Source: Psychrobacillus insolitus (GTDB lineage Bacteria > Bacillota > Bacilli > Bacillales_A > Planococcaceae). From it: a DNA stretch of 64,000 bases. This document shows, piece by piece, positions 17,078 to 25,776 of the stretch. The stretch's first letter is position 1; the number at the start of each line of letters is the position of its first letter. The stretch is from assembly GCF_003254155.1 (NCBI RefSeq), contig NZ_QKZI01000008.1, forward strand, positions 1 through 64,000, written 5' to 3'. Below the pieces are notes generated by a model. The model was not told the DNA's origin. It ran no database searches and was given only the letters and a program-made list of their open reading frames with translations. A program made the translations under genes and the position numbers.

Positions 17078-17109
17078 GAAAAAGGTGAGTCCCCAAAAAA
17101 AGAGACTCA
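17078..17109 (-). terminator. terminator of the M48 protease gene
   Basis: On the minus strand TGAGTCTC pairs with GGGGACTCA around a loop of seven T, followed by CCTTTTTCTT. It begins ten bases after the stop codon of the protease gene. Confidence 0.7.
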
Positions 17110-17119
17110 TAATTTAACG

Positions 17120-18424
17120 TTAAAAATTTTTCAAACTTGCTAAAAAATCGTTCTCATTGTCAACGTCCAATATACTAAATGCAGAAAACCCTTCAGGATC
17201 TTCAATGGAAGGATCTGCACCATATGAATAAAGAAGTTTAGCTAATTTATAATTTTCATTGTATAGCGAAACTGTTAGTGCGTTGGAAAAATTGTCCGCA
17301 GTGTTTGGATTAGCTCCGGCTTCTAACAAGATATGTGCGATTGAATCATTGTCATTATATATGGAAAGAAGAAGAGCAGTTGTTTTCTCAGAATCTTGGT
17401 CCTCTAAGCTCTCACCGTCAGATACGAGCTCTTGGACTTTTACTTCATCGTAATCTAATACTGCTTCCATTAGTGGTGTAAGAGAGTTGTCGTCATAGGA
17501 ATAAGGCTCACCACTAGTTAATGATTCATCTAAAATACTTCCGGAAAATAGGTTTGCATAAGTGAGTGTCCCAGCAGCAAAAAGAGCGATTGCCCCAATA
17601 TATATTGCAAAGAAAATTCCGAGTAAAGCACCAATCCCAAGCGCAATTTTTGTTGAATTTGAATAATATTTAGGAGTGCCTTCTATTCGCATAAAATTAC
17701 CAACTGCTTGAATTCGTTTAGGTAAAAGTGGGTGGCTTGATAGAATCTCGCTTAACCAAACCGCCACATTGGATTCTGTATGTATTTGTTCTAAATAGGC
17801 GTTTTCATTTACTTCTGTATATAATTTTTTTCCAACACCGAGAATTGTTAGAGCATGTTTAGCTGCGGCACCATTTTGTATGTAGTAGGCTGCTTCACGG
17901 TCACATGTATACTCACATGAACGGCTATATGCTTGAGAAAGAAAAGGGATAAATTGTGCAGGCATGATTAAGATATTTTTCCAAACATGTCTACGTTTCA
18001 CATGGGAAAGTTCATGTGCAATGATAAAATCTAATTCCGCTTCACCATGTTCTCTAGCAAGCTCGAATACTTCCGAATAAATGACAACCATGTTTCTTCC
18101 GAGAAATCTTGTTGCAAATGCATTAAACGCACCTTCTGAATTTATTACAAACACATCTGGAACTTTTTTTAAGTCCATTTTAGAAGAAAGGCTTACAACT
18201 CGCTCATATACATCGGGAAATTGTTTTTCACTAATACGTATCCCATTACCACGAATTGATCCTAGCATAATGGCGTTTACGTATAATAGTAAAGCTAAAA
18301 TAATAAGTAAAATAGCAATTCCAAATAAAGAAGCGATGGCAAAAATGTATAATAATGAACTAAAAATAATGCTAATTATAAAATAGGTCTTTTCTCTACT
18401 AGATCTTAACTCTTTTGAAGACAA
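17120..18424 (-). CDS. M48-family metallopeptidase with C-terminal ankyrin-like repeats
   Basis: This 434-residue protein has two N-terminal membrane helices (about residues 13-55), a peptidase domain with the zinc motif HELSH at 137-141 and a third-ligand region CEYTCDREA near 170-178, and a third membrane helix near 255-285. A C-terminal section (about 310-430) has ankyrin-like repeats such as TPLMEAVLDYDEVKVQELV and HILLEAGANPNTAD. HtpX/M48B proteases cut misfolded membrane proteins. Ankyrin repeats bind protein partners and could recruit substrates (inference). Translation starts at TTG, with AAAGGGGG seven bases upstream. It appears to be monocistronic. Confidence 0.85.
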   Translation of the reverse strand: MSSKELRSSREKTYFIISIIFSSLLYIFAIASLFGIAILLIILALLLYVNAIMLGSIRGNGIRISEKQFPDVYERVVSLSSKMDLKKVPDVFVINSEGAFNAFATRFLGRNMVVIYSEVFELAREHGEAELDFIIAHELSHVKRRHVWKNILIMPAQFIPFLSQAYSRSCEYTCDREAAYYIQNGAAAKHALTILGVGKKLYTEVNENAYLEQIHTESNVAVWLSEILSSHPLLPKRIQAVGNFMRIEGTPKYYSNSTKIALGIGALLGIFFAIYIGAIALFAAGTLTYANLFSGSILDESLTSGEPYSYDDNSLTPLMEAVLDYDEVKVQELVSDGESLEDQDSEKTTALLLSIYNDNDSIAHILLEAGANPNTADNFSNALTVSLYNENYKLAKLLYSYGADPSIEDPEGFSAFSILDVDNENDFLASLKNF

Positions 18425-18498
18425 TATTGTTCCCCCTTTGCAGTATTTATCAATTTACCAAATTTTGAGATATTAGTCAAATTAAGATTTTGTTAACT

Positions 18499-18528
18499 TT
18501 CACACATTCCCGGTTCTCGACATATTAT
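18499..18528 (+). promoter_or_regulatory. candidate sigma-A promoter of the ABC importer operon
   Basis: TTCACA and TATTAT are separated by 18 bases, 22 bp upstream of the permease start. No TPP or SAM riboswitch-like sequence is seen in this short leader. Confidence 0.4.
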
Positions 18529-18549
18529 TTTTAGAAGAGGTGGTGAAAG

Positions 18550-19371
18550 ATGCGCGATGAAAAAGGGGTCGTACTCTTTGATCCTTATGAAACGGAACAA
18601 CAGGAATGGAAGAAGCAACAAGTAAAAGAACGTTTTAAACAACTACTAACAATTATCTCTCCATTATTTATCCTCATGATTTGGGAAATATGTTCGCAAA
18701 CTGGGATTCTCGATATTCGATTTTTTCCTCCACCAACTGCAATATTAGGAACGTTTTTCGACTTAATTGCAAGTGGGGAATTATTTAAACATGTTTCAGT
18801 TTCCTTATATAGAATAGCGGCAGGATTTTTATTAGGTGTCATACCTGGGGTGATTATTGGATTGCTTATGGGATTATATGCGCCCATACGTCACTTTATC
18901 TCCCCGTTGATTATGGCATTTATGCCAATCCCAACTCTTGCTTTATTGCCAATTATTATTATTATTTTTGGAATTGGTGATTTTTCAAAAGTCGTAACAA
19001 TTGCAGGAAGCGTGTTTTTCCCAGTAGTGATCAATACAGTTGCTGGTGTGTTGAATATTGAACGAGTGTATTTAGACGTTGCCAAAAATTACGGAGCAAG
19101 TCCGAAAGATTTTTTCATGAAAATAGCGTTTCCTGGAGCACTTCCTGTCATGTTAGAAGGTATTCAGATGGGGCAGGCGATTGCTCTTCTAACAATAGTG
19201 GCTGCAGAAATGATGGGTGCGACCTCGGGAATTGGCTATCTAATCTGGACCTCGTATAAAGCATTCATGTTAAAAGAAATGTTTGTAGGATTAGTAATCA
19301 TTTCTTTCTTTGGTTTCTTGTTTTCGCTGTTCTTACGTGGGCTGCAAAAGAAAATTGTCCCATGGAGGTGA
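18550..19371 (+). CDS. NitT/TauT-type ABC transporter permease
   Basis: This 273-residue permease has about six membrane helices and the inner-membrane-component loop NYGASPKDFFMKIAFPGALP, which carries the EAA-type coupling sequence of SsuC/TauC/ThiX permeases. It is the first gene of a permease-ATPase-binding protein operon. Substrates in this family include sulfonates, nitrate and thiamine or riboflavin precursors. The sequence does not settle which applies. The N-terminal ~40 residues are polar and cytoplasmic. Confidence 0.87.
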   Translation: MRDEKGVVLFDPYETEQQEWKKQQVKERFKQLLTIISPLFILMIWEICSQTGILDIRFFPPPTAILGTFFDLIASGELFKHVSVSLYRIAAGFLLGVIPGVIIGLLMGLYAPIRHFISPLIMAFMPIPTLALLPIIIIIFGIGDFSKVVTIAGSVFFPVVINTVAGVLNIERVYLDVAKNYGASPKDFFMKIAFPGALPVMLEGIQMGQAIALLTIVAAEMMGATSGIGYLIWTSYKAFMLKEMFVGLVIISFFGFLFSLFLRGLQKKIVPWR

Positions 19372-19378
19372 GTAATGC

Positions 19379-20158
19379 TTGAGTGAATCTATCAAAATAT
19401 CGATTGACAATGTAACGAAAATTTTCTATAAAAAACATAATAGCGTAACTGCTATTAAAGATATATCTCTACAAATTAAAGAAGGAGAGTTTGTCTGCTT
19501 AGTCGGACCTAGTGGTTGTGGGAAGAGCACATTACTACGTATCTTGGCAGGGTTAGAGTTACCAAGCTCTGGTGAATTCACTATTGCATCTGAATCAGAC
19601 GAACGTCCTCTACAATCGATGGTTTTTCAAGAAAAAGGTGTCATTCCATGGTTAACGGTGGAAGAAAATGTGGCATTTGGCCTCAAAATGCGGCATTTAC
19701 CAAAGGAAGTTATTCAAAAGCAAACAAATTACTATTTACAAAAAGTAGGGCTAAGTCAGTTTTCTAAGCTCTATCCTAAAGAGCTCTCCGGCGGCATGAA
19801 ACAGCGTATTAGTATTGCTCGTGCATTTGCGAATGATCCAGAAATTCTACTCATGGATGAACCATTTGCTGCACTTGATGAACAAAATAAGTTTATTTTG
19901 CAAGAAGAACTATTATCCATTTGGTCTGAAACGAAAAAGACGGTTTTGTTTATCACGCATAGCATCGATGAAGCGTTGTTACTGAGTGATCGTATCATTT
20001 TAATGAGTGCGCATCCTGGAGAAATTATGAAAGAAATTAAAGTTCCTATTCCAAGGCCGAGAACGATGGAGCAAGTGCGTGCAAATGCTGAAATGGCAGA
20101 ACAATTTCTAACGATTTGGAATCATTTGCAAAGTGAAGTACAGCGTTCAAGAAAATAA
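19379..20158 (+). CDS. NitT/TauT-type ABC transporter ATP-binding protein
   Basis: This 259-residue ATPase has Walker A GPSGCGKST, Q-loop FQEKGVIPWLTV, signature LSGGMKQR and Walker B ILLMDEPFAALDE. The CTD-like tail is short. It powers the permease encoded just upstream (7-bp gap). The start is TTG, preceded by GGAGGTGAG. The ATG at the junction is out of frame. Confidence 0.9.
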   Translation: MSESIKISIDNVTKIFYKKHNSVTAIKDISLQIKEGEFVCLVGPSGCGKSTLLRILAGLELPSSGEFTIASESDERPLQSMVFQEKGVIPWLTVEENVAFGLKMRHLPKEVIQKQTNYYLQKVGLSQFSKLYPKELSGGMKQRISIARAFANDPEILLMDEPFAALDEQNKFILQEELLSIWSETKKTVLFITHSIDEALLLSDRIILMSAHPGEIMKEIKVPIPRPRTMEQVRANAEMAEQFLTIWNHLQSEVQRSRK

Positions 20159-20170
20159 AGGGGGAAATTT

Positions 20171-21253
20171 GTGAAAAAGCGTTGGATGGTTTTATTCGCA
20201 TCAATCGTACTTTCGTTAGGGGCTTGTAGTACAAAGGAACAAGTGAGAACAAATGAAATCGACGATACAGTCAGTAAAGATAATCCATCAGGAGATTTAG
20301 CTCCACTAAAAGAGAAAGTAAAGGTTGTGATCGCTGAGGATGGTTCTGCATCAGGAGCAGGATTTTATATCGCGAAAGAAAAAGGATATTTTGATGAATA
20401 CAATATAGACGTAGAGTTCGCTGTATTCGCAAATAGCGATGAAATGCTTCCAGCCCTAGCTTCTGGTGATGTAGATATCGCAGGAGGTGTATCAACAGCG
20501 TCGTTTTTTAACGCAATTGCTCAGGGAATTGACGTAAAAATTATTGCAGATAAAGGGCATAATGTAGTTGGGAAATCGTATTTTACATTTGTTATTGGTA
20601 ACCATATGAAGGATGAAATTAAGGAATATAAAGATTTTAAAGGAAAGCGGATTGCTATATCTTCGAAAAACTCTATTGATGAATATATTTACTTGGAAAT
20701 GTTAAAACATGCTGGACTTACGGCTGAAGATGTGGAGTTTGTATTGCTAGCGGATTTCGGCAGTATGTTAGGAGCAATTGAAAATGGTTCGATTGATGCG
20801 GCACTGCAAATAGAACCGTTAATCGCACAAGGTATTCAAAATAATTTCCATGTGCGTTTTGGGGATGCTACTGATTTTGCACCAGAATCACAAATTGCAA
20901 TGGTGCTTGGCTCGCCTCAGTTTATGAGTGAAGAACAAGATGTATCACTAAGATTTATGGCTGCTTATTTAAAAGGAGTTCGCGACTATAATGATGCCTT
21001 CGTTAAAGGTGAGAATAAAGCAGAAATTGTTGATATTATGACGCAGTATACCTCATTAAAAGATGCGGCATTATGGGATGAAGTATTTGTAACGGGTCTA
21101 AATCCAGATGGTGAAATGTTTTTAGATGATGTGTTAAAGCAATACGATGCATATAAAGCGAATGGAGCAATCGATGGTGATGTGGACTTCGACAAAGCAG
21201 TAGATACATCGATTACAGAAAAAGCAGTAGATATTTTAGGGAAATATGAATAA
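20171..21253 (+). CDS. ABC transporter substrate-binding lipoprotein (NMT1/SsuA-like)
   Basis: This 360-residue protein begins with a lipoprotein signal ending in the lipobox LGAC, so it is anchored outside the membrane. The mature part has the two-lobe NMT1/ThiY/SsuA fold pattern: AGFYIAKEKGYFDEYNIDVEF, LASGDVDIAGG and FKGKRIAISSKNSIDEY. These proteins capture small anions or vitamin precursors. The substrate is unresolved, and no sulfonate mono-oxygenase or thiamine gene is adjacent. The start is GTG with AAGGGGGAAATTT upstream. It is the last gene of the operon. Confidence 0.87.
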   Translation: MKKRWMVLFASIVLSLGACSTKEQVRTNEIDDTVSKDNPSGDLAPLKEKVKVVIAEDGSASGAGFYIAKEKGYFDEYNIDVEFAVFANSDEMLPALASGDVDIAGGVSTASFFNAIAQGIDVKIIADKGHNVVGKSYFTFVIGNHMKDEIKEYKDFKGKRIAISSKNSIDEYIYLEMLKHAGLTAEDVEFVLLADFGSMLGAIENGSIDAALQIEPLIAQGIQNNFHVRFGDATDFAPESQIAMVLGSPQFMSEEQDVSLRFMAAYLKGVRDYNDAFVKGENKAEIVDIMTQYTSLKDAALWDEVFVTGLNPDGEMFLDDVLKQYDAYKANGAIDGDVDFDKAVDTSITEKAVDILGKYE

Positions 21254-21274
21254 GAAAAGAGTAACTAACAGTGA

Positions 21275-21308
21275 AAAAGCGTCCAATATTTCTATTGGAC
21301 GCTTTTTT
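21275..21308 (+). terminator. terminator of the ABC importer operon
   Basis: AAAAGCGTCCAATA pairs perfectly with TATTGGACGCTTTT around TTTC, followed by a T-rich run. Confidence 0.93.
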
Positions 21309-21371
21309 ATAAAATATTATGCATTATAGTAAAGGATAAGAATAGATTGAATGGTAAATGGGGTGCTTAGG

Positions 21372-21818
21372 ATGGTAAGTGTTTTAGTAGATGCAGATGG
21401 TTGTCCGGTAGTAGATCTGACCATTACTGTTGCGAAGAGCTATAATTTAAAAGTAACATTATTATGTGATACAGCGCATTATATGCAACGGGATGGAGCA
21501 GATACTATTATGGTCTCACAGGGAGCAGATGCCGTTGATTTTGTGCTGGTGAATAGAGTACAAAAAGGCGATATCGTCGTAACACAAGATTACGGACTTG
21601 CTGCAATGGTATTAGCTAAACGAGGGTACGCAATTGATCAAAATGGTCGATGGTACACATCTGAAAATATTGATCAATTATTAGACAGTCGCCATATGTC
21701 AAAGAAAATTAGACAAGCGGGTGGCCGATTAAAAGGACCGAAAAAACGTCAAAAAGAAGATGATGAAAAATTCGAAAAGAGCTTCAATAAATTATGTGAA
21801 TTTGCAACAAATAACTGA
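21372..21818 (+). CDS. YaiI/YqxD family (DUF188) protein
   Basis: This 148-residue protein has the DUF188/UPF0178 signature, a start VLVDADGCPV that resembles a PIN-like metal-binding fold, then VTQDYGLAAMVLAKR and a basic C-terminus. Members are assumed to be nucleases or nucleotide-binding proteins, but no role has been shown to my knowledge. The start was placed at the ATG seven codons inside the longest frame because the family begins right before the V-D-A-D motif and GGGGTG lies at good spacing. It lies alone between two transcripts. Confidence 0.85.
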   Translation: MVSVLVDADGCPVVDLTITVAKSYNLKVTLLCDTAHYMQRDGADTIMVSQGADAVDFVLVNRVQKGDIVVTQDYGLAAMVLAKRGYAIDQNGRWYTSENIDQLLDSRHMSKKIRQAGGRLKGPKKRQKEDDEKFEKSFNKLCEFATNN

Positions 21819-21910
21819 TTCTTTCGAAATTGAGTTTTTTAGTTAACATCCACCAAAATTTTTGTTATATTAACAAGGTTGGACAAAATTTAATAAAGGT
21901 GGAGTAAAAA

Positions 21911-22867
21911 ATGGAAACAAATGCATACAGAGTATTACTTTACTATAAATATGTCCCGATTGAAGATCCAGTAACTTTTGCACAAGAACATCTTGCTGCT
22001 TGTAAAGAGATTGGCTTAAAAGGGCGTATTTTAGTATCAGACGAAGGAATGAATGGCACGTGCTCAGGAACAATTGAACAAACAGATGCGTATATGAGCA
22101 TGATGAAAGCGGACGAACGTTTCGCAGACATGGTGTATAAAATAGATGAGGCAGAAGGACACGCATTCAAAAAAATGCATGTGCGTCCGAAAAAAGAAAT
22201 TGTTTATTTAGGATTAGATGATGATATTAATCCAAATGAGCTAACAGGGAAATACCTTGAACCAAAAGAGTTTTTTGAACAAATGCAAGCAGAAGATACG
22301 GTAGTAATTGATGCTCGTAATGACTATGAATTTGACCTAGGTCATTTCCGCGGCGCGATTCGTCCGGAAATTCGCAATTTCCGCGATTTACCTGAATGGA
22401 TTCGTGATAACAAAGAAATGTTCGAAGGAAAAAAAGTTTTAACTTATTGCACAGGCGGAATTCGTTGTGAAAAATTCTCTGGATGGTTAGTTAGAGAAGG
22501 TTTTGAAGACGTTGCTCAATTACATGGTGGGATTGCTACTTATGGAAAAGATCCAGAAGTAAAAGGTCAGCTATGGGACGGACAAATGTACGTGTTTGAT
22601 GAGCGTATAGCTGTGCCGATTAACCAAGTTGAACATGTTATTGTAGGGAAAGATCATTTCACTGGAGAGCCATGTGAGCGCTATGTAAACTGTGCAAATC
22701 CAGACTGTAATGATAAAATTCTTTGCTCTAAAGAAAATGAACATAAATATCTTCGTAGCTGTTCAGATGAATGTCGCGTTCATCCAAGCAACCGTTACAT
22801 CGTAGAACATAATTTATCTGAAGAAGAAGTAGAAGCTAGACTAGCGGCAATTAAAGAAACTGTATAA
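21911..22867 (+). CDS. trhO: tRNA uridine(34) hydroxylase TrhO (rhodanese family)
   Basis: This 318-residue protein has an N-terminal acylphosphatase-like domain, a central rhodanese domain with the active-site loop CTGGIRCEK, and a C-terminal cysteine-rich segment ([17 protein letters not shown], then SCSDEC) that probably binds zinc. TrhO (YbfQ in Bacillus) hydroxylates U34 of some tRNAs with prephenate-derived or O2-dependent chemistry, giving 5-hydroxyuridine for wobble decoding. The length is normal. GGTGGAG precedes the ATG. It is a single gene followed by a terminator. Confidence 0.92.
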   Translation: METNAYRVLLYYKYVPIEDPVTFAQEHLAACKEIGLKGRILVSDEGMNGTCSGTIEQTDAYMSMMKADERFADMVYKIDEAEGHAFKKMHVRPKKEIVYLGLDDDINPNELTGKYLEPKEFFEQMQAEDTVVIDARNDYEFDLGHFRGAIRPEIRNFRDLPEWIRDNKEMFEGKKVLTYCTGGIRCEKFSGWLVREGFEDVAQLHGGIATYGKDPEVKGQLWDGQMYVFDERIAVPINQVEHVIVGKDHFTGEPCERYVNCANPDCNDKILCSKENEHKYLRSCSDECRVHPSNRYIVEHNLSEEEVEARLAAIKETV

Positions 22868-22882
22868 TAAGATTCTGCTAAG

Positions 22883-22910
22883 CCCACGCTACTGAGTAGT
22901 GTGGGTTTTT
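22883..22910 (+). terminator. terminator of trhO
   Basis: CCCACGCTA pairs with TAGTGTGGG (one G-U) and is followed by five T. Confidence 0.85.
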
Positions 22911-23082
22911 ATAATACCTAATAAATAAAGTTAAGAATATTTATTTCCTAGGAAATTATACATGCGCCTACGATCGTCCGTGCTTTGTATTTTTTAAAAT
23001 AAAAGGATAAACCTCTATACTTATCGAATAGTATTAAGAGAGTTCATTTTTTTAGCTTGATAATAGAATGGGGGAAACGGAA

Positions 23083-23526
23083 ATGGTAATCGAAGTGAAA
23101 AAAATTTCGGATTTCAAAGAAGTCGACGTGTCCAAACTAATTCAAGAAAGTGAAAAAGAAGGGTATCGATTCGTAACTAGGTTAAAGGAAGAATACGAAG
23201 ATGGTACGAATAGATTCAGCGAACAAGGCGAGGCACTTTATGGTGTATGGGAAGACAAAGAACTAGTTTCAATAGGTGGTTTAACTAAAAATACAATTAC
23301 TACTGAGGATCAATCAGCAAGGCTCTACCGTTTTTATACTTTACCAGATCATCGTAGAAAAGGAATTGGAAGTGAATTATTTAAAGCCATTTCTGAAAAT
23401 GCGAAAGGCAAGTTTAAAGAGATTACAACGAAAACAGAATCCGCAAAAGCAGATGCATTTTATCGTGCAAATGGTTTTGTATTTGAAGAACGCTCACCCG
23501 ATACAACACATGTGCTGAGCTTATAA
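23083..23526 (+). CDS. GNAT-family N-acetyltransferase
   Basis: This 147-residue GNAT protein has motif [16 protein letters not shown] and a following [17 protein letters not shown] stretch, the usual acetyl-CoA site and motif B. The acceptor is unknown. The start was set five codons inside the longest frame, where GGGGGAAACGGAA gives a ribosome binding site; the upstream ATG has none. It lies 19 bp before dsdA and probably shares its transcript. Confidence 0.82.
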   Translation: MVIEVKKISDFKEVDVSKLIQESEKEGYRFVTRLKEEYEDGTNRFSEQGEALYGVWEDKELVSIGGLTKNTITTEDQSARLYRFYTLPDHRRKGIGSELFKAISENAKGKFKEITTKTESAKADAFYRANGFVFEERSPDTTHVLSL

Positions 23527-23545
23527 TAGAAAGGGTTTTACAACC

Positions 23546-24847
23546 GTGAATACGCAAGTGTTAGTTAAAAAATTTCCTTTAATAAAAAATATGCAAAATA
23601 CAGAAGAAATAATATGGTTTAATCCAAATATAAACAAAACAAAAGAAGCTTTAAAAACTGTGACTGTCACAAGTGAAATGGTAAAAGAAGCAAGTAATCG
23701 TCTCAATCGATTTGCATCCTATTTACAAATTGCTTTTCCAGAAACAATAAGATCAAAAGGAATTATCGAGTCACCACTAGTCGCAATTCCAACGATGCAA
23801 ATTGCTTTAACAAATTTATTTGAAAGCGATTTCAACGGAGAGCTTTTATTGAAATGTGACAATGACTTGCCAATTTCCGGTTCTATTAAAGCGCGAGGCG
23901 GTATTTACGAAGTGCTTAAAATCGCGGAGACACTTGCTACTCGAGAAGGTTTGTTAACAGAAACAGATGATTACGCGATGCTTGCAACAGAGGAGATGCA
24001 ACAGTTTTTCTCTGGGTATTCCATTGCAGTGGGTTCAACCGGAAATTTAGGATTGAGTATAGGCATCATGAGTGCGAAAATAGGCTTCCGAGTCACTGTT
24101 CATATGTCTAGCGATGCAAAACAATGGAAGAAAGATATGCTACGCGCAAAAGGTGTAGAGGTTATTGAATATGCATCGGATTACAGCATTGCTGTAGAAG
24201 AAGGAAGAAAACAGGCGGATCAAGATCCAACGTGCTTCTTTATCGATGATGAAAACTCTGTAGACTTATTTGTTGGATATGCAGTTGCTGCTAGTAGATT
24301 GAGAAAACAGTTAGAACAACAAGGACGAAAAGTAGATGAAGTAAATCCGTTATTTGTATACTTACCTTGCGGAGTTGGTGGAGGACCAGGGGGTGTTGCG
24401 TTTGGCTTAAAGCTAATATTTGGCGACCATGTACATTGTTATTTTGCTGAACCAACACACTCACCTTGTATGTTACTTGGCTTGATGACAGGATTACATG
24501 AAAAAATTGCAGTAGGAGATATTGGATTAGACAATAAAACTGCTGCCGATGGATTAGCTGTTGGACGTCCGTCTGGATTCGTAGGAAAAACACTAGAACA
24601 ACTAATCAGCGGAAGCTATACAATAAGTGATGACACTATGTACCGATTACTGGCTTTGTTGACTGACACTGAAAAAATTCAGCTAGAGCCTTCTGCACTT
24701 GCAGGCATGACAGGACCTGTTCAATTAGCGAAGCATGGCGTAAATTTGCAAAATGCAACTCACATTGTATGGGCAACTGGTGGAGGAATGGTTCCAGAAG
24801 ATGAAATGAAGGCATACTATGCTAAAGGAAAATCCTTGTTGAAATAA
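23546..24847 (+). CDS. dsdA: D-serine ammonia-lyase (D-serine dehydratase)
   Basis: This 433-residue fold-type II PLP enzyme has the cofactor lysine in SGSIKARGG at Lys115 and a phosphate-binding glycine loop [10 protein letters not shown]. It also has [14 protein letters not shown]. It converts D-serine to pyruvate and ammonia, which detoxifies and uses D-serine. The start is GTG with AGAAAGG upstream. It follows an acetyltransferase gene by 19 bp. No DsdC-like regulator is nearby. Confidence 0.93.
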   Translation: MNTQVLVKKFPLIKNMQNTEEIIWFNPNINKTKEALKTVTVTSEMVKEASNRLNRFASYLQIAFPETIRSKGIIESPLVAIPTMQIALTNLFESDFNGELLLKCDNDLPISGSIKARGGIYEVLKIAETLATREGLLTETDDYAMLATEEMQQFFSGYSIAVGSTGNLGLSIGIMSAKIGFRVTVHMSSDAKQWKKDMLRAKGVEVIEYASDYSIAVEEGRKQADQDPTCFFIDDENSVDLFVGYAVAASRLRKQLEQQGRKVDEVNPLFVYLPCGVGGGPGGVAFGLKLIFGDHVHCYFAEPTHSPCMLLGLMTGLHEKIAVGDIGLDNKTAADGLAVGRPSGFVGKTLEQLISGSYTISDDTMYRLLALLTDTEKIQLEPSALAGMTGPVQLAKHGVNLQNATHIVWATGGGMVPEDEMKAYYAKGKSLLK

Positions 24848-24873
24848 GAGCTGATTTACAAATAATTTTATTG

Positions 24874-24901
24874 AAAAAGGACCTAACTTTAGGTCCTTTT
24901 T
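24874..24901 (+). terminator. terminator of dsdA
   Basis: A perfect 12-bp stem, AAAAAGGACCTA with TAGGTCCTTTTT, with a four-base loop. Confidence 0.9.
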
Positions 24902-24993
24902 CTGTGTATAGTTGCAAGATTCGTATTAAAATTATTACAGAAATGTTATAGGTTTATTTAATGTCTAAAAATTTCGAAAAGTTATTGAACAAT

Positions 24994-25011
24994 ATGTGAA
25001 CTTTTTCACAA
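24994..25011 (+). promoter_or_regulatory. Rex- or Fnr-like operator
   Basis: ATGTGAACTTTTTCACAA is an inverted repeat, TGTGAA-CTTT-TTCACA. It fits the Rex (redox repressor) consensus TTGTGAAATATTTCACAA in its arms and also the Fnr/Crp half-site spacing TGTGA-N6-TCACA. It lies ~120 bp upstream of the 40-codon gene. Which regulator uses it cannot be told from sequence. Confidence 0.55.
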
Positions 25012-25130
25012 ACCCTATTAATTTACAAATTAATGATGTACAATCATGACATAGTGATATATAACAACTATTAATAAATATCGAAGTGAGTCTGGTTGTT
25101 GTATAACAAAAAAATGGAGGCGTTATTACT

Positions 25131-25253
25131 ATGTGGGTTATTACAGTGTTTGAACTAAATTCTTTTCGAATTTTTGAGTACGAAGACAAAAAAGAAGCTA
25201 CATTAGCACTTCAAAATTTTAAAGATACAGCAATTCTCTCATTATGTGCATAA
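25131..25253 (+). CDS. 40-residue conserved small protein (MWVITVFE type)
   Basis: This short gene encodes a 40-residue protein starting MWVITVFELNSFRIFEYED and ending LSLCA. It has two beta-like segments with an acidic turn. Similar small proteins starting MWV(I/V)TVFE with a following F-E motif occur in Bacillales (from memory), with no known role. ATGGAGGCG upstream is a strong ribosome binding site. Its upstream region has a Rex/Fnr-like operator, and a strong terminator follows, so it looks like an independently transcribed gene. Confidence 0.75.
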   Translation: MWVITVFELNSFRIFEYEDKKEATLALQNFKDTAILSLCA

Positions 25254-25276
25254 ATTAGTGAGTAAAATATAAATGC

Positions 25277-25310
25277 AAAAAGCCTACTTTCTTCGGAGAG
25301 TAGGCTTTTT
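25277..25310 (+). terminator. terminator of the 40-codon gene
   Basis: AAAAAGCCTACT pairs perfectly with AGTAGGCTTTTT around TTCTTCGGAG. Confidence 0.92.
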
Positions 25311-25320
25311 GTATTTATTA

Positions 25321-25356
25321 TTTGTTCTATTTACTATAGAACAAATGTGTTATACT
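25321..25356 (+). promoter_or_regulatory. operator and promoter of the GntR/YtrA operon
   Basis: A perfect inverted repeat, TTTGTTCTAT-TTACT-ATAGAACAAA, is followed immediately by a -10 hexamer TATACT at the end of this segment. The repeat covers the expected -35 position, so binding would block RNA polymerase. A YtrA-type regulator is encoded directly downstream, so autoregulation is likely. A second, shorter repeat (TGTTAT...ATAACA) overlaps the -10. Confidence 0.7.
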
Positions 25357-25386
25357 AACTATATAACAAAGGGTGGTGGAAGAGAC

Positions 25387-25776
25387 ATGTTTATCGAGAT
25401 TAAAGCAAATTCAGATGTACCTATTTATATACAGTTAGCAAATCAGCTAATTGAAGGTATTGCAAGGGGGGAGCTAAAACCTGGGGAATCATTGCCATCA
25501 GTACGAGCATTTGCAGCAGATTTAGGGATGAATATGCATACGGTAAATAAAGCATATCACTATCTAGAGGAAAAAGAATTCATCCAAATTGTCGCTAAAT
25601 CCGGCGTAATTATTCAACCAAATAAAATTCCAAAAGCAACTGCTGATCAAAAACAACAATTAGCAGATCAAATAAGACCAATACTTGCAGAAGGAATCGT
25701 GTTAAAGCTTTCAGAAGAAGAAATGGTAGATATGCTTCGTGAGTTAGTTCGAGACATAAAGGAGGGGATACAATGA
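25387..25776 (+). CDS. GntR-family transcriptional regulator, YtrA subfamily
   Basis: This 129-residue regulator has a winged helix-turn-helix with PIYIQLANQLIEGIARGELKPG and LPSVRAFAADLGMNMHTVNKAY, then a short dimerising C-terminal tail and no large effector domain, as in the YtrA group. The start was set at MFIEIK because the longer frame would begin inside the upstream terminator. GGGTGGTGG provides the ribosome binding site. It overlaps the next gene by four bases. It most likely represses its own operon through the inverted repeat upstream. Confidence 0.9.
   Translation: MFIEIKANSDVPIYIQLANQLIEGIARGELKPGESLPSVRAFAADLGMNMHTVNKAYHYLEEKEFIQIVAKSGVIIQPNKIPKATADQKQQLADQIRPILAEGIVLKLSEEEMVDMLRELVRDIKEGIQ

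Noticed and set aside
18425-18549. TPP or SAM riboswitch upstream of the NitT/TauT-type importer
   Set aside because: The leader is short and lacks the conserved core sequences, so no riboswitch can be supported.
24291-24593. 100-codon open frame antisense to dsdA
   Set aside because: It lies fully inside the conserved PLP enzyme gene on the other strand, has no ribosome binding site and no recognisable motif.
25273-25386. 38 extra N-terminal codons for the GntR regulator
   Set aside because: They would start within the previous terminator and cover the promoter and operator; a good ribosome binding site marks the inner ATG.
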